A stretch of DNA of 64,000 nt. Source: V1-33 sp964523105 (GTDB lineage Bacteria > Verrucomicrobiota > Verrucomicrobiia > Verrucomicrobiales > V1-33). Below the pieces are notes generated by a model. It did not search any database. It was not told the origin of the DNA and saw only the letters and a list, made by a program, of their open reading frames with translations. Positions 16,569 to 23,110 of the stretch are shown here, piece by piece (position 1 is the first letter of the stretch; each line of letters starts with the position of its first letter). Both the position numbers and the translations under genes were made by a program. The DNA lies in NCBI GenBank assembly GCA_964523105.1, contig CAZFZN010000006.1, positions 124,001-188,000 of the forward strand, in the 5' to 3' direction.

Positions 16569-17030
16569 ATGTCTGACTCGCTCCAAAGGGCGCTGGTCAG
16601 CGTCCGGGCATCAGCCAGGAATGGTGAGCGATTGGCAGTGTATGCCCGCTCACACGGAGCGGTGTTGGGCAAAGGGTGGAGTTTTGATGTGGCGGAACCG
16701 CACCTGACCGGGGCCGAGACGCTGCTGGGTTTGCTGGCGGCGGATGTGATCGGTCTGTTTCTGGAGATCGCGAAACGCCGCCGCGTCACAGTGGATGAAA
16801 TCGAGGCCACGGTGAAGGCGGAACTCGCCGGCCCGCTGGCGCATCTCGGTGTGATCGGCGCGGAGGAGGAGCCGCATTACGGGGCCTTCTCCCTGCGCGC
16901 CTATGCCGGCAGTTCCGCCGCCGCCGCCACGCTCCAGGAAATCTGGTCCGAGAGCCTGCGCCGCGCGCCTCTCGCCAACACTCTCCGCCGCGCCGCCTCC
17001 CTGGAAGCCGTTTTACAAATCCAATCCTGA
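16569..17030 (+). CDS. OsmC-like protein lacking the redox cysteines
   Basis: A 153-residue protein whose pattern ('GAETLLGLLAADVIGLFLEI', 'VTVDEIEATVKAELAG', then 'ESLRRAPLANTLRRA') follows the OsmC fold: a swapped beta sheet, the long central helix, and the C-terminal helix that normally contains the second catalytic Cys. It aligns by eye along its length with the OsmC half of the broken fusion gene at 23107. There is no cysteine at either peroxidatic or resolving position; the second site reads APLAN where the paralogue has APLCA. A classical thiol peroxidase role is therefore unlikely, and a thiol-carrier or binding role is conceivable. It is the first gene of the one-strand cluster and 12 bases upstream of the flavoprotein gene. 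Confidence 0.65.
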   Translation: MSDSLQRALVSVRASARNGERLAVYARSHGAVLGKGWSFDVAEPHLTGAETLLGLLAADVIGLFLEIAKRRRVTVDEIEATVKAELAGPLAHLGVIGAEEEPHYGAFSLRAYAGSSAAAATLQEIWSESLRRAPLANTLRRAASLEAVLQIQS

Positions 17031-17042
17031 CATATTCACTCC

Positions 17043-18188
17043 ATGTATCACCTCACTCCAGAACAGGAAGCCGTCGTCGCCAAAGCAAAAAGCGCCGGAA
17101 CCGTCATCGCCTCTCACGCCCCGGATGTGGACGAGAAATCGAGGTTTCCCTCCGAAAGCATGAAAGCGCTGGCCGATGCCGGTCTCTGGGGCCTGCTGGT
17201 GCCCGCCGAATTCGGCGGACTCGGTCAGGGCCTGCGCACGCTGGCGGCGGTGGTGGATGAAATCGCGCAGCACTGCGCCTCCACGGCGATGGTGTACATG
17301 ATGCACAACAGCGGCGTGAATTGTTATCTGGCCGATCCGCAAAAATTTGCCGGCCTGCTGCGTGATGCCGCAGCCGGGAGGCACCTGAGCACGCTCGCGT
17401 TCTCGGAAAAGGGCAGCCGCAGCCAGTTCTGGGCGCCTGTTTCCAAAGCCGTCGCCGCCGGCAATGGTGTGAAGCTGAGCGCGGAGAAAAGCTGGGTCAC
17501 CAGCGCCGGTTATGCCGACGGCATCGTTTCCAGCTGCGGCTCTGAAACCGGTCCCGGGCCCGCCGTTTATCTGGTGAAAAAGGACGATCCGGGAGTGACC
17601 ATCAGCGGCGGCTGGAACAGCCTCGGGATGCGCGGCAATCAGAGCAATCCCATGACTTTCACGGACGTCGCCCTCGATCCCGCGGAGCGGCTCATCGGCG
17701 TGGACGGCAAAGGCGACGAGATCATGCTGGGCAAGGCGCTTCCGGTCTTCCAGGTTTGTCAGGGCGCGATCGGCGCGGGCATTTCCGAAGGCGCCTTCCT
17801 CGCCACACAGCGGCACATGACCACCAGCGGCTTCTCCCACACCGGCACCAAATTGAGCGATTTGCCCAATCTGCGCGCCCGGCTGGCGGAAATGCGCCTG
17901 GAGACGGACAAGGCCCGCGCCTATCTTTCCGCCGTGCTGGACAAACTCGAGGGCGGTGCGCCCGATGCCATGCTCCACGCTCTCGCGGTCAAAGCCAGCA
18001 GCGGGGAGACGGCGGTCCGCGTCACCGATCTCGCCATGCGCACCTGCGGCGGAGCGGCCTTTTCCAAACACCTCGGCGTGGAGCGCTGCTTCCGCGACGC
18101 ACGCGCCGCCATCATCATGGCTCCGACCACCGACCACCTGCGCGAGTTCGTCGGCCGGGTGCTGGTGGGCCTGCCGCTGTTCGGCTGA
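17043..18188 (+). CDS. Acyl-CoA-dehydrogenase-family flavoprotein, atypical catalytic site
   Basis: 381 residues with the acyl-CoA dehydrogenase fold. There is an N-terminal helical domain ('ALADAGLWGLLVPAEFGGLG'), a middle beta domain ('LSAEKSWVTSAGYADGIV', 'NSLGMRGNQSNPMTF') and a C-terminal helical bundle ending 'CFRDARAAIIMAPTTDHLRE'. In true dehydrogenases the last block reads like RDA-x-IYEGT-x-EIQ with a catalytic Glu; here that position is Ala/Pro. The alternative Glu used by isovaleryl-CoA dehydrogenase also seems absent. It may therefore be a relative working on a non-CoA substrate, such as the FMNH2-dependent DszC/SfnB-type monooxygenases, but this is inference. It lies 12 bases after the OsmC-like gene and is probably co-transcribed. 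Confidence 0.78.
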   Translation: MYHLTPEQEAVVAKAKSAGTVIASHAPDVDEKSRFPSESMKALADAGLWGLLVPAEFGGLGQGLRTLAAVVDEIAQHCASTAMVYMMHNSGVNCYLADPQKFAGLLRDAAAGRHLSTLAFSEKGSRSQFWAPVSKAVAAGNGVKLSAEKSWVTSAGYADGIVSSCGSETGPGPAVYLVKKDDPGVTISGGWNSLGMRGNQSNPMTFTDVALDPAERLIGVDGKGDEIMLGKALPVFQVCQGAIGAGISEGAFLATQRHMTTSGFSHTGTKLSDLPNLRARLAEMRLETDKARAYLSAVLDKLEGGAPDAMLHALAVKASSGETAVRVTDLAMRTCGGAAFSKHLGVERCFRDARAAIIMAPTTDHLREFVGRVLVGLPLFG

Positions 18189-18232
18189 TTTCGCATCCCC
18201 TGAACCACCCAAACCCCATCCAGACAAACACC

Positions 18233-19078
18233 ATGCAAAGACACAGCCTCATCACCTGTTGCGTGGCGGCGGTCGCCGCGGTCCTCGCGACGACTCCCGT
18301 CTGCGCTCAGGCCAAAAAGAAGCCCGCCAAACCCGTTGCGGAAGCCGCCGCCAAAAAGCCCGCCGCCGACGGCGCCGCGGCTTACGACGCCATCCTCAAA
18401 AAATACGTGGACCCGAAAACGGGCCACATCGCTTACGCAAAGCTCAAGGCCAACAAGGCCGATATGGCCGCCTTCGACAAGTTCATGGCATGGCAGGCCA
18501 CTGCCGATGTGAAGGCGATGTCGAAGGAGGAGCAAATCGCCTTTTACATCAACGCCTACAATTCCTGCTGCATCAAAGCCATCCTCGACCACTACCCGGT
18601 CCACACGCCGAACGACGTGCCCGGCTTCTTCAAAGAACTGAAGTTCAAAGTCGGCGGCGAGGAAATGAACATCGAAACCATCGAATACGTACACCTGATC
18701 GCCGCTCACAAGGACATGCGGGCGCACTTTGCCGTCGTGTGTGCCGACCGCGGCTGTCAGCCGCTCAAGCCGTCCGCATGGACCGCCGCCACACTCAATG
18801 ACGATCTTGAGGCCGCCGCGAAGTTCTTCGTCAGCGACAAAAAGTACTTCTTCGTGGATCACGACAAGAAGGAGGTCAACATCTCAAAAATCTTCGAATG
18901 GTACGGCGAGAAATTTACGCAGGATCCCGAACGCCCCGCCGCGAAACCCGAACTGTTTCTGCTCCCCTGGGTGAACGCCAAAGACAAAGCGCTGCTCGAG
19001 TCCGGCGACTACAAGGTCAAAATCATCGAGTGGGACTGGACCCTCAATGAAACGGCTCCGAAAGCCTCCGCGAAATGA
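18233..19078 (+). CDS. DUF547 exported protein
   Basis: 281 residues starting with a clear signal peptide ('MQRHSLITCCVAAVAAVLA' to 'VCAQA'), then a Lys/Ala/Pro-rich linker. A DUF547 domain follows: 'EEQIAFYINAYNSCCIKAIL', 'ETIEYVHLI', 'FAVVCADRGCQPLKP'. DUF547 proteins are widespread exported proteins of unknown function; the conserved Asn/His/Cys pattern has suggested a hydrolase or transglutaminase-like fold. The start at 18233 is fixed by the signal peptide; upstream in-frame sequence is shadow of the flavoprotein gene. It lies 44 bases after that gene and 21 bases before the outer-membrane barrel gene. Confidence 0.85.
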   Translation: MQRHSLITCCVAAVAAVLATTPVCAQAKKKPAKPVAEAAAKKPAADGAAAYDAILKKYVDPKTGHIAYAKLKANKADMAAFDKFMAWQATADVKAMSKEEQIAFYINAYNSCCIKAILDHYPVHTPNDVPGFFKELKFKVGGEEMNIETIEYVHLIAAHKDMRAHFAVVCADRGCQPLKPSAWTAATLNDDLEAAAKFFVSDKKYFFVDHDKKEVNISKIFEWYGEKFTQDPERPAAKPELFLLPWVNAKDKALLESGDYKVKIIEWDWTLNETAPKASAK

Positions 19079-19099
19079 CCAGCCAACCTGCCAATCTGC

Positions 19100-20266
19100 A
19101 TGAAACGCACCTCACTGCTTCTGCTCTCCGCCGCTCTCGCACCGTCTCTCTGCGCCGGTCCCGCCGAAACCGCTCCTGCACCCGCGCCCCCTCCCCCCGC
19201 GGAACCGGATACGGTCTTCGGCACCACGTGGTTCGACGAATGGAAAGCCAAAAAGGATGACACCGGTCTGCCCCTGACGTTCGGCGCGTGGCACTGGTGG
19301 CGCTTTGGCGACAACGGCCCCGGCACCGACGGCTACGGCATTCCCGGACTCCGCGGCACCTATTACTGGACCATCGACATCGATCCGAAGTACAGCGTGA
19401 ACGGTGACTTTGTCAAAGAAGCCGGCCTCCATGCGCAGGTTCGTCTGCGCGACGACGGCGTCTTCCGTCCGTTCATCAACGACGAAATCTGGCCGTGGGA
19501 AACCTATCTCTACGCAAAGACCACGTCCGGCACGTTCAAAGCCGGCCAAATCTGGAAGCGCTTCGGCCTCGACTGGGACGGTGTCTTCTACGGCAACGTC
19601 GCTTACTTCGACGGCATGAAGCTCGACCCTGACTATGGTCTCTCGTGGGAGCACACGTTCAAGCAGAGCGACTCGTTCAAAGTCGATGCCATCGCGCAGT
19701 TCTATATCAAAGAGGACGGCATCAACGGCACCATCATGGGCAGTGACGCCGAAAGCACGTCAGCCATCACGGAGGAAAACACCTTCGTCGTGCGCGTGAT
19801 CCCCACATGGACCTTCAGCGACGGCTCCAGCCTCGCGCTTGGCCTGTCAGGGTCCGCCGGACAGCTCGATTCCGAAATCGCCGGACTCGATGACGACTAC
19901 TATGCCTGGGCCGCGGACCTGACTTATACGAGGGGCAACTTCAAGATCTTCGGCGAAGTCGCCCAGAGCCACGGAACCATCAATCCGGTGCGCTACGTTT
20001 CCGGGGGTCCCAGCGACCGGATCACGGACTACCTCGTCGGCGTGAGCTACAGGACCGGCCCGGTCACCTGGCGCGTCAATTACTCCTTCGGTAAAGATGA
20101 TGATCCCGGAGGCGAGCAGGAGTTCTTCCTGCCCGGAGTCACCATCGCCCTGACACCGAATGCGGACCTGTATGCCGAATACGTTTACTGGACGGTGGAT
20201 CCCGACAACGGGCCCAAGTCCACCTACGAAGACGGCTATCAACTCATTCTGAACTGGCGGTTCTAG
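19100..20266 (+). CDS. Outer-membrane beta-barrel (porin-like) protein
   Basis: 388 residues: signal peptide ('MKRTSLLLLSAALAPSLCAG'), a short Pro/Ala linker, then alternating amphipathic strands rich in Tyr, Trp and Gly (for example 'DDDYYAWAADLTYTRGNFKI', 'YLVGVSYRTGPVTWRVNYSF'). It ends in aromatic 'LILNWRF', where the terminal Phe is the hallmark of BamA-inserted barrels. The strand count is compatible with a 14-18-strand porin. No specific family is recognised. Located in the cluster, it probably supplies outer-membrane uptake for whatever the cluster handles. A strong terminator follows directly. Confidence 0.8.
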   Translation: MKRTSLLLLSAALAPSLCAGPAETAPAPAPPPPAEPDTVFGTTWFDEWKAKKDDTGLPLTFGAWHWWRFGDNGPGTDGYGIPGLRGTYYWTIDIDPKYSVNGDFVKEAGLHAQVRLRDDGVFRPFINDEIWPWETYLYAKTTSGTFKAGQIWKRFGLDWDGVFYGNVAYFDGMKLDPDYGLSWEHTFKQSDSFKVDAIAQFYIKEDGINGTIMGSDAESTSAITEENTFVVRVIPTWTFSDGSSLALGLSGSAGQLDSEIAGLDDDYYAWAADLTYTRGNFKIFGEVAQSHGTINPVRYVSGGPSDRITDYLVGVSYRTGPVTWRVNYSFGKDDDPGGEQEFFLPGVTIALTPNADLYAEYVYWTVDPDNGPKSTYEDGYQLILNWRF

Positions 20267-20278
20267 TTGCCTCCGCCG

Positions 20279-20313
20279 CCCGGCACGGCTTTCCCTGTCC
20301 GTGCCGGGCTTTT
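20279..20313 (+). terminator. Strong rho-independent terminator inside the gene cluster
   Basis: CCCGGCACGG (20279-20288) pairs perfectly with CCGTGCCGGG (20299-20308) around a 10-base loop and is followed by CTTTT. It begins 13 bases after the porin stop and ends 26 bases before the PhnD-like start, so it should split or attenuate transcription between the two halves of the cluster. Confidence 0.8.
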
Positions 20314-20338
20314 GATCTTCAACTCTATCCTCTACACC

Positions 20339-21142
20339 ATGAATCCCGTCACCGTCGGCGCCGTTCTCTACGACCCCAAAGTCTCCATTATCTGGGACAT
20401 CATTCGCGAGTTCTTTGAAGCGAATGGCTGTCCGATGGATGTGAAGCTGTTTAAAGACTACGATCTGCAAAACGATGCGCTGATGTCAGGGGAGATCGAT
20501 ATCGCGTGGAACTCGCCGCTCGCATGGGTGGACGTGCAGCGCCGCAGCGGCGGAACTTGCCGGGCCATCGCGATGCGCGACACCGACCGCGACCGCGTCG
20601 CCCATCTTGTTGCCGGCAACGACATCACCAGCCTGGAACAACTGCGCGGCAAAATCATCGCCTTCGGTGCGGAGGATTCGCCGCAGGCACGGCTGATTCC
20701 ACAGGGGCTGCTGCTGCGGCACGGCATGGAGGATGGAAGAGACTACACGGCGCGCCGCTTTGACCTGCTCGTCGGCCTGCACGGCGATCACATTGGAGGC
20801 GAGAAGGAAGCCTTCCTCTGCCTGAAACGCGGCGAGGCGGCGGCCAGCGCGCTCATCGATCTCAACTGGCAGGCGTGGACCAAAGACGGCACCATCGATC
20901 CGGCGAAGTTCCACATCCTCGCCACCACAGACCGTTTCGATCACTGTGTCTTTGCCGTGCGGCAGGACTTCGATCCCGCCACGGAGGCCCGCTGGCTGGA
21001 CGTGCTCTATCGCATGGACTACGACAACCCGAAGCACCGCGAAATGATGGACATGGAGGGCCTCAAGAAATGGGAGCCGGGACGCACTTCCGGATTTTCC
21101 GCCCTCGAAGAGGCTGCGGACCGGCTCGGATTCTTTGCATGA
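20339..21142 (+). CDS. PhnD/SsuA-like periplasmic-binding-fold protein without signal peptide
   Basis: A 267-residue type-II substrate-binding fold resembling phosphonate/phosphite-binding PhnD proteins. Visible blocks are 'GAVLYDPKVSIIWDIIREFF', 'LMSGEIDIAWNSPLAWVDV', 'SLEQLRGKIIAFGAEDSPQA' and 'RFDLLVGLHGDHIGGEKEAF'. The ATG at 20339 starts directly at the first beta strand. Neither it nor a possible upstream TTG (20267) gives a signal peptide or lipobox, so the protein should be cytoplasmic. No transporter ATPase or permease is adjacent. It may act as a ligand sensor or an enzyme scaffold rather than an importer subunit; the ligand is unknown. Confidence 0.75.
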   Translation: MNPVTVGAVLYDPKVSIIWDIIREFFEANGCPMDVKLFKDYDLQNDALMSGEIDIAWNSPLAWVDVQRRSGGTCRAIAMRDTDRDRVAHLVAGNDITSLEQLRGKIIAFGAEDSPQARLIPQGLLLRHGMEDGRDYTARRFDLLVGLHGDHIGGEKEAFLCLKRGEAAASALIDLNWQAWTKDGTIDPAKFHILATTDRFDHCVFAVRQDFDPATEARWLDVLYRMDYDNPKHREMMDMEGLKKWEPGRTSGFSALEEAADRLGFFA

Positions 21143-21212
21143 CCTTCTTCGCCGGTCCTGCGGAAGCCGGCGGAGTCATTCTCCTTCCGCATCCACCATC
21201 AATCCAAACTCA

Positions 21213-21587
21213 ATGAAGCAAACTGCCATCGCCCTCGCTGTCGTTGCCGCACTCACCGCCGGCATCACCTTCAAAGCCATCGCCGCCGAGAAGGCGGAGA
21301 AGTCCATCAAGGACGTGATGAAAACCCAGATGAAGGGCGACACCGCGCCCATCAAGAAAGCCATCAAAGGTGAACTCTCCAAAGAGGAGGTCGCCCAGCT
21401 CCTCGCCGATGTGAAAGTGCTCGCGTCGAGCAAACCGCCGCAGGGCGAAGAGGCTTCGTGGAAGGAAAAAACCACCGCGCTCGTCTCCGCCTGCGAAAAG
21501 CTGGAGAAGGGAGAAGCCGGAGCCGGCGATGCCCTCAAAGCCGCCGCCAACTGCAAGGCCTGCCACGACGTGCACAAGAAAAAGTAG
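21213..21587 (+). CDS. Small exported c-type cytochrome
   Basis: 124 residues with a signal peptide ('MKQTAIALAVVAALTAGITF', cleavage near AIA-AE), a Lys/Glu-rich helical body and one C-terminal haem site CKACH (114-118) followed by 'DVHKKK'. Helical body plus C-terminal CxxCH resembles cytochrome c'-type proteins, in which the haem iron is often five-coordinate and binds NO or CO, but the short length leaves this open. It lies in the cluster between the PhnD-like and TusA-like genes and would provide periplasmic electron transfer. Confidence 0.82.
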   Translation: MKQTAIALAVVAALTAGITFKAIAAEKAEKSIKDVMKTQMKGDTAPIKKAIKGELSKEEVAQLLADVKVLASSKPPQGEEASWKEKTTALVSACEKLEKGEAGAGDALKAAANCKACHDVHKKK

Positions 21588-21601
21588 CCCGCGGCATCTC
21601 A

Positions 21602-21630
21602 GCCGGCGGCCCTCACCGCGGGCCGCCGGC
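21602..21630 (+). promoter_or_regulatory. Perfect 10-bp hairpin upstream of the TusA-like gene
   Basis: GCCGGCGGCC (21602-21611) pairs with GGCCGCCGGC (21621-21630), loop of nine bases. No T-run follows, and the structure ends 10 bases before the ATG at 21641, where a ribosome would bind. It may stabilise the upstream mRNA, restrict translation of the next gene, or act as a factor-dependent terminator. Confidence 0.45.
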
Positions 21631-21640
21631 CTCTATCACC

Positions 21641-21865
21641 ATGACCGCAGATGCACACTTCGACGGCGGCGAAACCGGCTGCGGGGAACTGCTCCTCGAC
21701 CTGCTCCTCTTCACCAAACGTCAGCCGCCCGGCACCGTCATTGAAGTCCGCGCCCTCGACCCCGGCGCTCCGCTGGAGATCCCCGCATGGTGCCGCCTTA
21801 CAGGAAACGAGCTTTTGAATGCCGGCCATCCCCTTTACCTCGTCCGCACCGCGCCCAAATCTTAA
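21641..21865 (+). CDS. TusA-like sulfur-carrier protein with a CG in place of the CP motif
   Basis: 74 residues with the TusA/SirA beta-alpha-beta-alpha-beta pattern: 'FDGGETGCGELLLDLLLF' (active Cys14 position and helix), 'PPGTVIEVRALDPGA', 'IPAWCRLTGNELL'. Canonical TusA proteins carry a Cys-Pro-x-Pro motif after the first strand; here the Cys is kept but Pro is Gly. The TusA half of the fusion at 23107 shares this change (DCGSG), so it defines a variant pair. TusA proteins relay persulfide sulfur to DsrE-type or tRNA-thiolation partners, and a DsrE-like gene follows 25 bases downstream. Confidence 0.68.
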   Translation: MTADAHFDGGETGCGELLLDLLLFTKRQPPGTVIEVRALDPGAPLEIPAWCRLTGNELLNAGHPLYLVRTAPKS

Positions 21866-21882
21866 ATCTCCAATCTTAAATC
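21857..21882 (+). repeat. Short direct repeat spanning the TusA-like stop codon
   Basis: The 11-base string AATCTTAAATC occurs twice, at 21858-21868 and 21872-21882, in the spacer before the DsrE-like gene. The first copy contains the TAA stop of the TusA-like gene. Confidence 0.5.
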
Positions 21883-21890
21883 CCAAATCC

Positions 21891-22253
21891 ATGTCCACCT
21901 TCTGCGTCACCCTCAATCACTGCAAACAGGACCCTGACAAAGCCACCGTCGCCTTCGTCGTCGCCACCGCCGCGCTCGGCAGCGGCAAAAACACCATGGT
22001 CTTTCTCAGCACCGACGGCGTGTGGGCCGGGGTCAAAGACGAAGCCGCCAAAGTGAACGAAGGTGATCCCTTCAAGCCCCTCACCGAACTCATCACCAAC
22101 TTCCTCGCCGCCGGCGGCCGGATCGTCGCCTGTGCGCCTTGCTGCAAAAAGCGCGGCATCGGGCAGGACGTTCTCTTCGACGGCATCGAAATCGCCGGCG
22201 GCGCGGTGCTCGTGGAATGGCTGAGCAACGGCTCGCCGAATGTGAGCTATTGA
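21891..22253 (+). CDS. DsrE-family protein
   Basis: 120 residues from the ATG at 21891. 'DKATVAFVVATAALGSGKNT', 'MVFLSTDGVWAGVKD' and 'LITNFLAAGGRIVACAPCCK' follow the DsrE/DsrF/peroxiredoxin-like fold. Cysteines 81, 84 and 85 (CAPCC) lie at the end of the strand where DsrE-type proteins carry their sulfur-binding Cys. The family transfers persulfide sulfur, commonly in partnership with TusA, which is the gene immediately upstream. The in-frame extension to 21819 overlaps the TusA-like gene and is not used. Likely cytoplasmic. Confidence 0.85.
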   Translation: MSTFCVTLNHCKQDPDKATVAFVVATAALGSGKNTMVFLSTDGVWAGVKDEAAKVNEGDPFKPLTELITNFLAAGGRIVACAPCCKKRGIGQDVLFDGIEIAGGAVLVEWLSNGSPNVSY

Positions 22254-22315
22254 GGGCAGCGGCTGGATTCCGTGCTGGATATTCCCTGTTCCCGGGTCAT
22301 AATCCGGCGCACTCC

Positions 22316-23110
22316 GTGAACCATGAAAATCACCCCGCAAATGATCCTCGAACGGCGCTTAAAGATGCCGTGGCGCTCCTCAGGGGATGCCCACGCCCAG
22401 ATGGAACGGAACCGGGAGATCGTGGCCGCTCGCTCCGCGAGGCCCGCGCCCGCGAAATCTCCGCGCTCGAAGCGTGGGCAGCGGCCCGCGGCCTGACGCG
22501 CGACTGGCTGGACCTCGCTTCGCGGTTCCATGCCGGAGGCGCGGAGCACGATGTCTATCAGGATGCCGCCTGTCAGCGGTGGTTCAAGGTTACCAGGCAA
22601 GGCGGCCTCACCGTGGACGAAGACTGGGTACTCGGTAAACTCAGCCAGCGCTGGCTGGCCGTTCCTTTCGTGCGCGAAGCTACGCCGCTGGAATACCTGG
22701 AGCGCCTGCTGCTGTTCAACGAAGTCTTCGGTGACGATCTCCGCCTGGAGGGAGTGACGCGGAAGTCTGACGGCGAGTTTGCGATAGTAACATCTCAGCC
22801 TGACGTACATGGTCGTCCGGCTGAGAATGAGGAGACCCGGCGATTCATGGAGTCACTCGGATTTGCCGCTGTGCCTGACGTTTGTGCCGGGCGAGTGGAT
22901 TCGGTAAGTTTCCACCGGGGCGCCGACAGCGTGGCCGTATTCGACACGCACGGAGAAAACTTTCTCGTGTTTGAAGACCTTGTCTTCCCCATTGATGCAC
23001 TCATCATTCGAACCTCCGCAGCGCTCGCGGATTTTCTGCTGATGACTCCCGAATCCCGCCGCCGCGAAGTCGCTTTTCGCAGCCGCCTTGCCTTCCGCTC
23101 CAGCAAATGA
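22316..23110 (+). CDS. PolyVal-type protein kinase domain protein
   Basis: About 264 residues. The core resembles the kinase domain found in polyvalent proteins of phages and mobile elements (Pfam Kinase-PolyVal). Visible are 'GGAEHDVYQDAACQRWFKVT' with a probable ATP-binding Lys (~91), 'TPLEYLERLLLFNEVFGDDL', 'EFAIVTSQPDVHGRPA', and a catalytic-loop-like D-x-H-x-x-N in 'VFDTHGENFLVFEDLVFPID'. The GTG at 22316 is the most upstream start that clears the DsrE gene; an ATG at 22323 lies in another frame, so the first ~40 residues are uncertain and a frameshift there is possible. Its TGA overlaps the ATG of the TusA::OsmC gene (ATGA), implying translational coupling. A phage-type domain standing alone in a metabolic cluster is unexpected. 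Confidence 0.6.
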   Translation: MNHENHPANDPRTALKDAVALLRGCPRPDGTEPGDRGRSLREARAREISALEAWAAARGLTRDWLDLASRFHAGGAEHDVYQDAACQRWFKVTRQGGLTVDEDWVLGKLSQRWLAVPFVREATPLEYLERLLLFNEVFGDDLRLEGVTRKSDGEFAIVTSQPDVHGRPAENEETRRFMESLGFAAVPDVCAGRVDSVSFHRGADSVAVFDTHGENFLVFEDLVFPIDALIIRTSAALADFLLMTPESRRREVAFRSRLAFRSSK

